The notes beneath the pieces were generated by a model. It was not told where the DNA came from. It did not search any database and was given only the letters and a program-made list of their open reading frames with translations. From assembly GCA_022841705.1 (NCBI GenBank), contig JALHQZ010000003.1, positions 1 to 64,000 of the forward strand: a DNA stretch of 64,000 nucleotides, written 5' to 3'. A program made the translations under genes and the position numbers. Positions 62,700 to 64,000 of this stretch are shown here, piece after piece; position 1 is the stretch's first letter, and the number at the start of each line of letters is the position of its first letter. Origin of the DNA: Pirellulales bacterium (lineage in GTDB: Bacteria > Planctomycetota > Planctomycetia > Pirellulales > Lacipirellulaceae).

Positions 62700-64000
62700 T
62701 CAGTTGGAGGAAGGAGTTGTCGGGAGACCGAGGAACAGCGGTTGGCCAATGAGCGGGTTCGCAGAGGGCCTTCCGCCAGTCCAGTACACCGACCCGCCAA
62801 CAGCTTGCCCCACTGGTATGAGGTCGGCCTTGCCGTCGGCGTTCGACACAACAAACAGTGTGCCCGATTGCTGAGTCTCGAGCTTTGGGGAACACTGCCA
62901 TTGACGCGAACTAGGTTGAGTCAGTATGCCGCACCAGCGGTAGCTGTACTTGGGCGGCAGGCAGACGTCACTTAACCTTGTGCGGGCGTTGCGGTACTGG
63001 GCAGCCAGATCAACAATCCCGGCGACGGCGGCCCGGGCTTTCAGTCTCGCTGCCGCCGCCTCGTCATCATCCGGAGCGAACCACAGCACGCTCGGATCGA
63101 TGCCCGCATTTTCAATTTCGGTGACGACGGGTCGATATGCCTCGCCAAACAGGTAGCTCCCCTCGGCGCCGGTGCTGAGAATGCGGGTGAACATCTGCAG
63201 CCCGATGACTGCATCGAGTTCGTCGGATTTCTCGCTCGGGGCCATCGCTTTATTGACTTCGTTCGCCATCCGATAAAAACTTGCATCCCATTGGTCGGGC
63301 TGATCCAATACCTGAGTGAGATAGCCCCTCAGCAACTGAGCCAAACTCGCCTGCGGCGCCAAAGCGATGCTGCGAAGGCTTCCTTTCGGAAACGTCGTTT
63401 GCTTGGGTGGCTGATCGTACGAGACGAAATAGGTGAAAGCGATATTGTCACCTTTCTCTTGTGGTTTGTAAGGAGAATAGTACCGCGTGCCGTTGTTGTG
63501 GATAATCATCCACACGCCGGACATGTATTCGTTGAGGACCAGGAACTGCTTCAAAGCGTCGACATCGACTGCCTTCCGAGCGACGAGCTTCTCTAGATGC
63601 GGTTTGCGCTGGCCGAAGTTAGTGGCCAACGCGCTCCCCGGAGCGATCGCCATGAGCGCGTCGCCTGCTTTGATGGTCGCGGCCGCATCGTCCGCCGTCA
63701 GTCCACTCCAGCGGGGCGCGAGGTCTTCCCAAAACTGGGCCCACTTCAGGGTGTGCTCGAAATCGGCCTGCTGCTCCAGCAAATCGGCGGCATGGGCGCC
63801 GGCCGGTTTGTCGGCGAAATCTTTCGAGAGTTTCTCGAGCGCCGCCTGATACTCGGGAAGCCGCCCCACGCTGCGGATAAGTCGATTGAGGGCTTCATCA
63901 TACGCTGATGACTTGGCGGCGGTCTCGTAGAGCGCCCGAAGCTTCGCCTTAACGGGCTGTCCATTGTTCGCCAGCAGCGGTGAAACGCCCGTATGCTGCT
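62700..64000 (-). CDS. Unrecognised large protein, N-terminus outside the window
   Basis: The frame is open to the window edge, so this is a partial gene of at least 433 residues; a GTG at 63869 is internal. The visible part is helical (ALYETAAKSSAYDEALNRLI, LPEYQAALEKLSKDF) then mixed alpha/beta (GVWMIIHNNGTRYYSPYK, NIAFTYFVSYDQPPKQT). The C-terminus has Cys-rich PKYSYRWCGILTQ. No known family was recognised. It is the first visible gene of the five-gene motor/protease operon and so may be its specific component. Confidence 0.7.
   Translation of the reverse strand, partial: QHTGVSPLLANNGQPVKAKLRALYETAAKSSAYDEALNRLIRSVGRLPEYQAALEKLSKDFADKPAGAHAADLLEQQADFEHTLKWAQFWEDLAPRWSGLTADDAAATIKAGDALMAIAPGSALATNFGQRKPHLEKLVARKAVDVDALKQFLVLNEYMSGVWMIIHNNGTRYYSPYKPQEKGDNIAFTYFVSYDQPPKQTTFPKGSLRSIALAPQASLAQLLRGYLTQVLDQPDQWDASFYRMANEVNKAMAPSEKSDELDAVIGLQMFTRILSTGAEGSYLFGEAYRPVVTEIENAGIDPSVLWFAPDDDEAAAARLKARAAVAGIVDLAAQYRNARTRLSDVCLPPKYSYRWCGILTQPSSRQWQCSPKLETQQSGTLFVVSNADGKADLIPVGQAVGGSVYWTGGRPSANPLIGQPLFLGLPTTPSSN

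Overview
The window looks like chromosome from a planctomycete, most likely of the Pirellula/Lacipirellula type. The evidence is a DUF1559 pilin-like protein, several PEP-CTERM proteins with planctomycete dockerin-like GDYN..DAADY motifs, a giant surface protein starting with the LEDRTMLA motif, a planctomycete-style PQQ beta-propeller, and small TolQ/ExbD-like operons. No rRNA, tRNA, CRISPR array, transposase or integrase was recognised.

Region 1 (1-18.6 kb) is metabolic and secretory. It holds a truncated secreted protein, a DUF6786-like sugar-fold protein without a normal start codon, and a PQQ propeller. A two-gene unit follows (ketoglutarate-semialdehyde-type dehydrogenase and a DHDPS-family lyase/deaminase). 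A + strand run comes next: three related PEP-CTERM proteins (two near-duplicates sharing a 220-nt identical block), a DUF1559 protein, an EF-hand lipoprotein, a glucose/sorbosone dehydrogenase with dockerin and PEP-CTERM, a GH36 alpha-galactosidase and a secreted alpha-toroid protein.

Region 2 (18.7-49.2 kb) is a compact conflict/repair island. Every gene is on the minus strand, most start codons overlap or nearly touch the previous stop, and the whole block lies between two 76-bp direct repeats (18666-18741 and 49167-49242, 64/76 identical). In transcription order it contains four modules. (a) A MoxR/vWA/beta-propeller (bpX-type) ternary system. (b) A retron resembling type XIII: ARM protein, winged-helix/SWIM protein, a clear msr-msd RNA with a1/a2 repeats and a 26-bp perfect msd stem, and a reverse transcriptase with NAAAH, YADD and VTG motifs. 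(c) A SWIM - DUF5691 - MoxR ATPase - DUF5682 - VWA cassette and a small SEC-C protein. (d) An eight-gene RNA-repair operon: hen1, HAD phosphatase, RlaP-type nucleotidyltransferase, R2K ATP-grasp, second RlaP, PNK-like kinase, Thg1-like 3'-5' polymerase and pnkp.

Region 3 (49.5-64 kb) holds a TIGR03032 protein and a 2252-residue surface protein (ELWKSDGT repeats, ten cadherin-like repeats, GEVED, six FG-GAP repeats, dockerin). Next come the fused remnant of a second such surface protein and a broken small + strand gene. Last is a five-gene minus-strand operon joining a TolQ/MotA-type channel, two ExbD/MotB-like single-pass proteins, a GYF-domain membrane serine protease and a large protein cut by the window edge.

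The leading interpretation is that Region 2 is an acquired or modular defence island. It pairs sensing/effector modules (retron, two MoxR systems) with an unusually full RNA-repair kit that could reverse nuclease damage. The family calls and the retron RNA rest on visible motifs; the idea of one coordinated system is inference.
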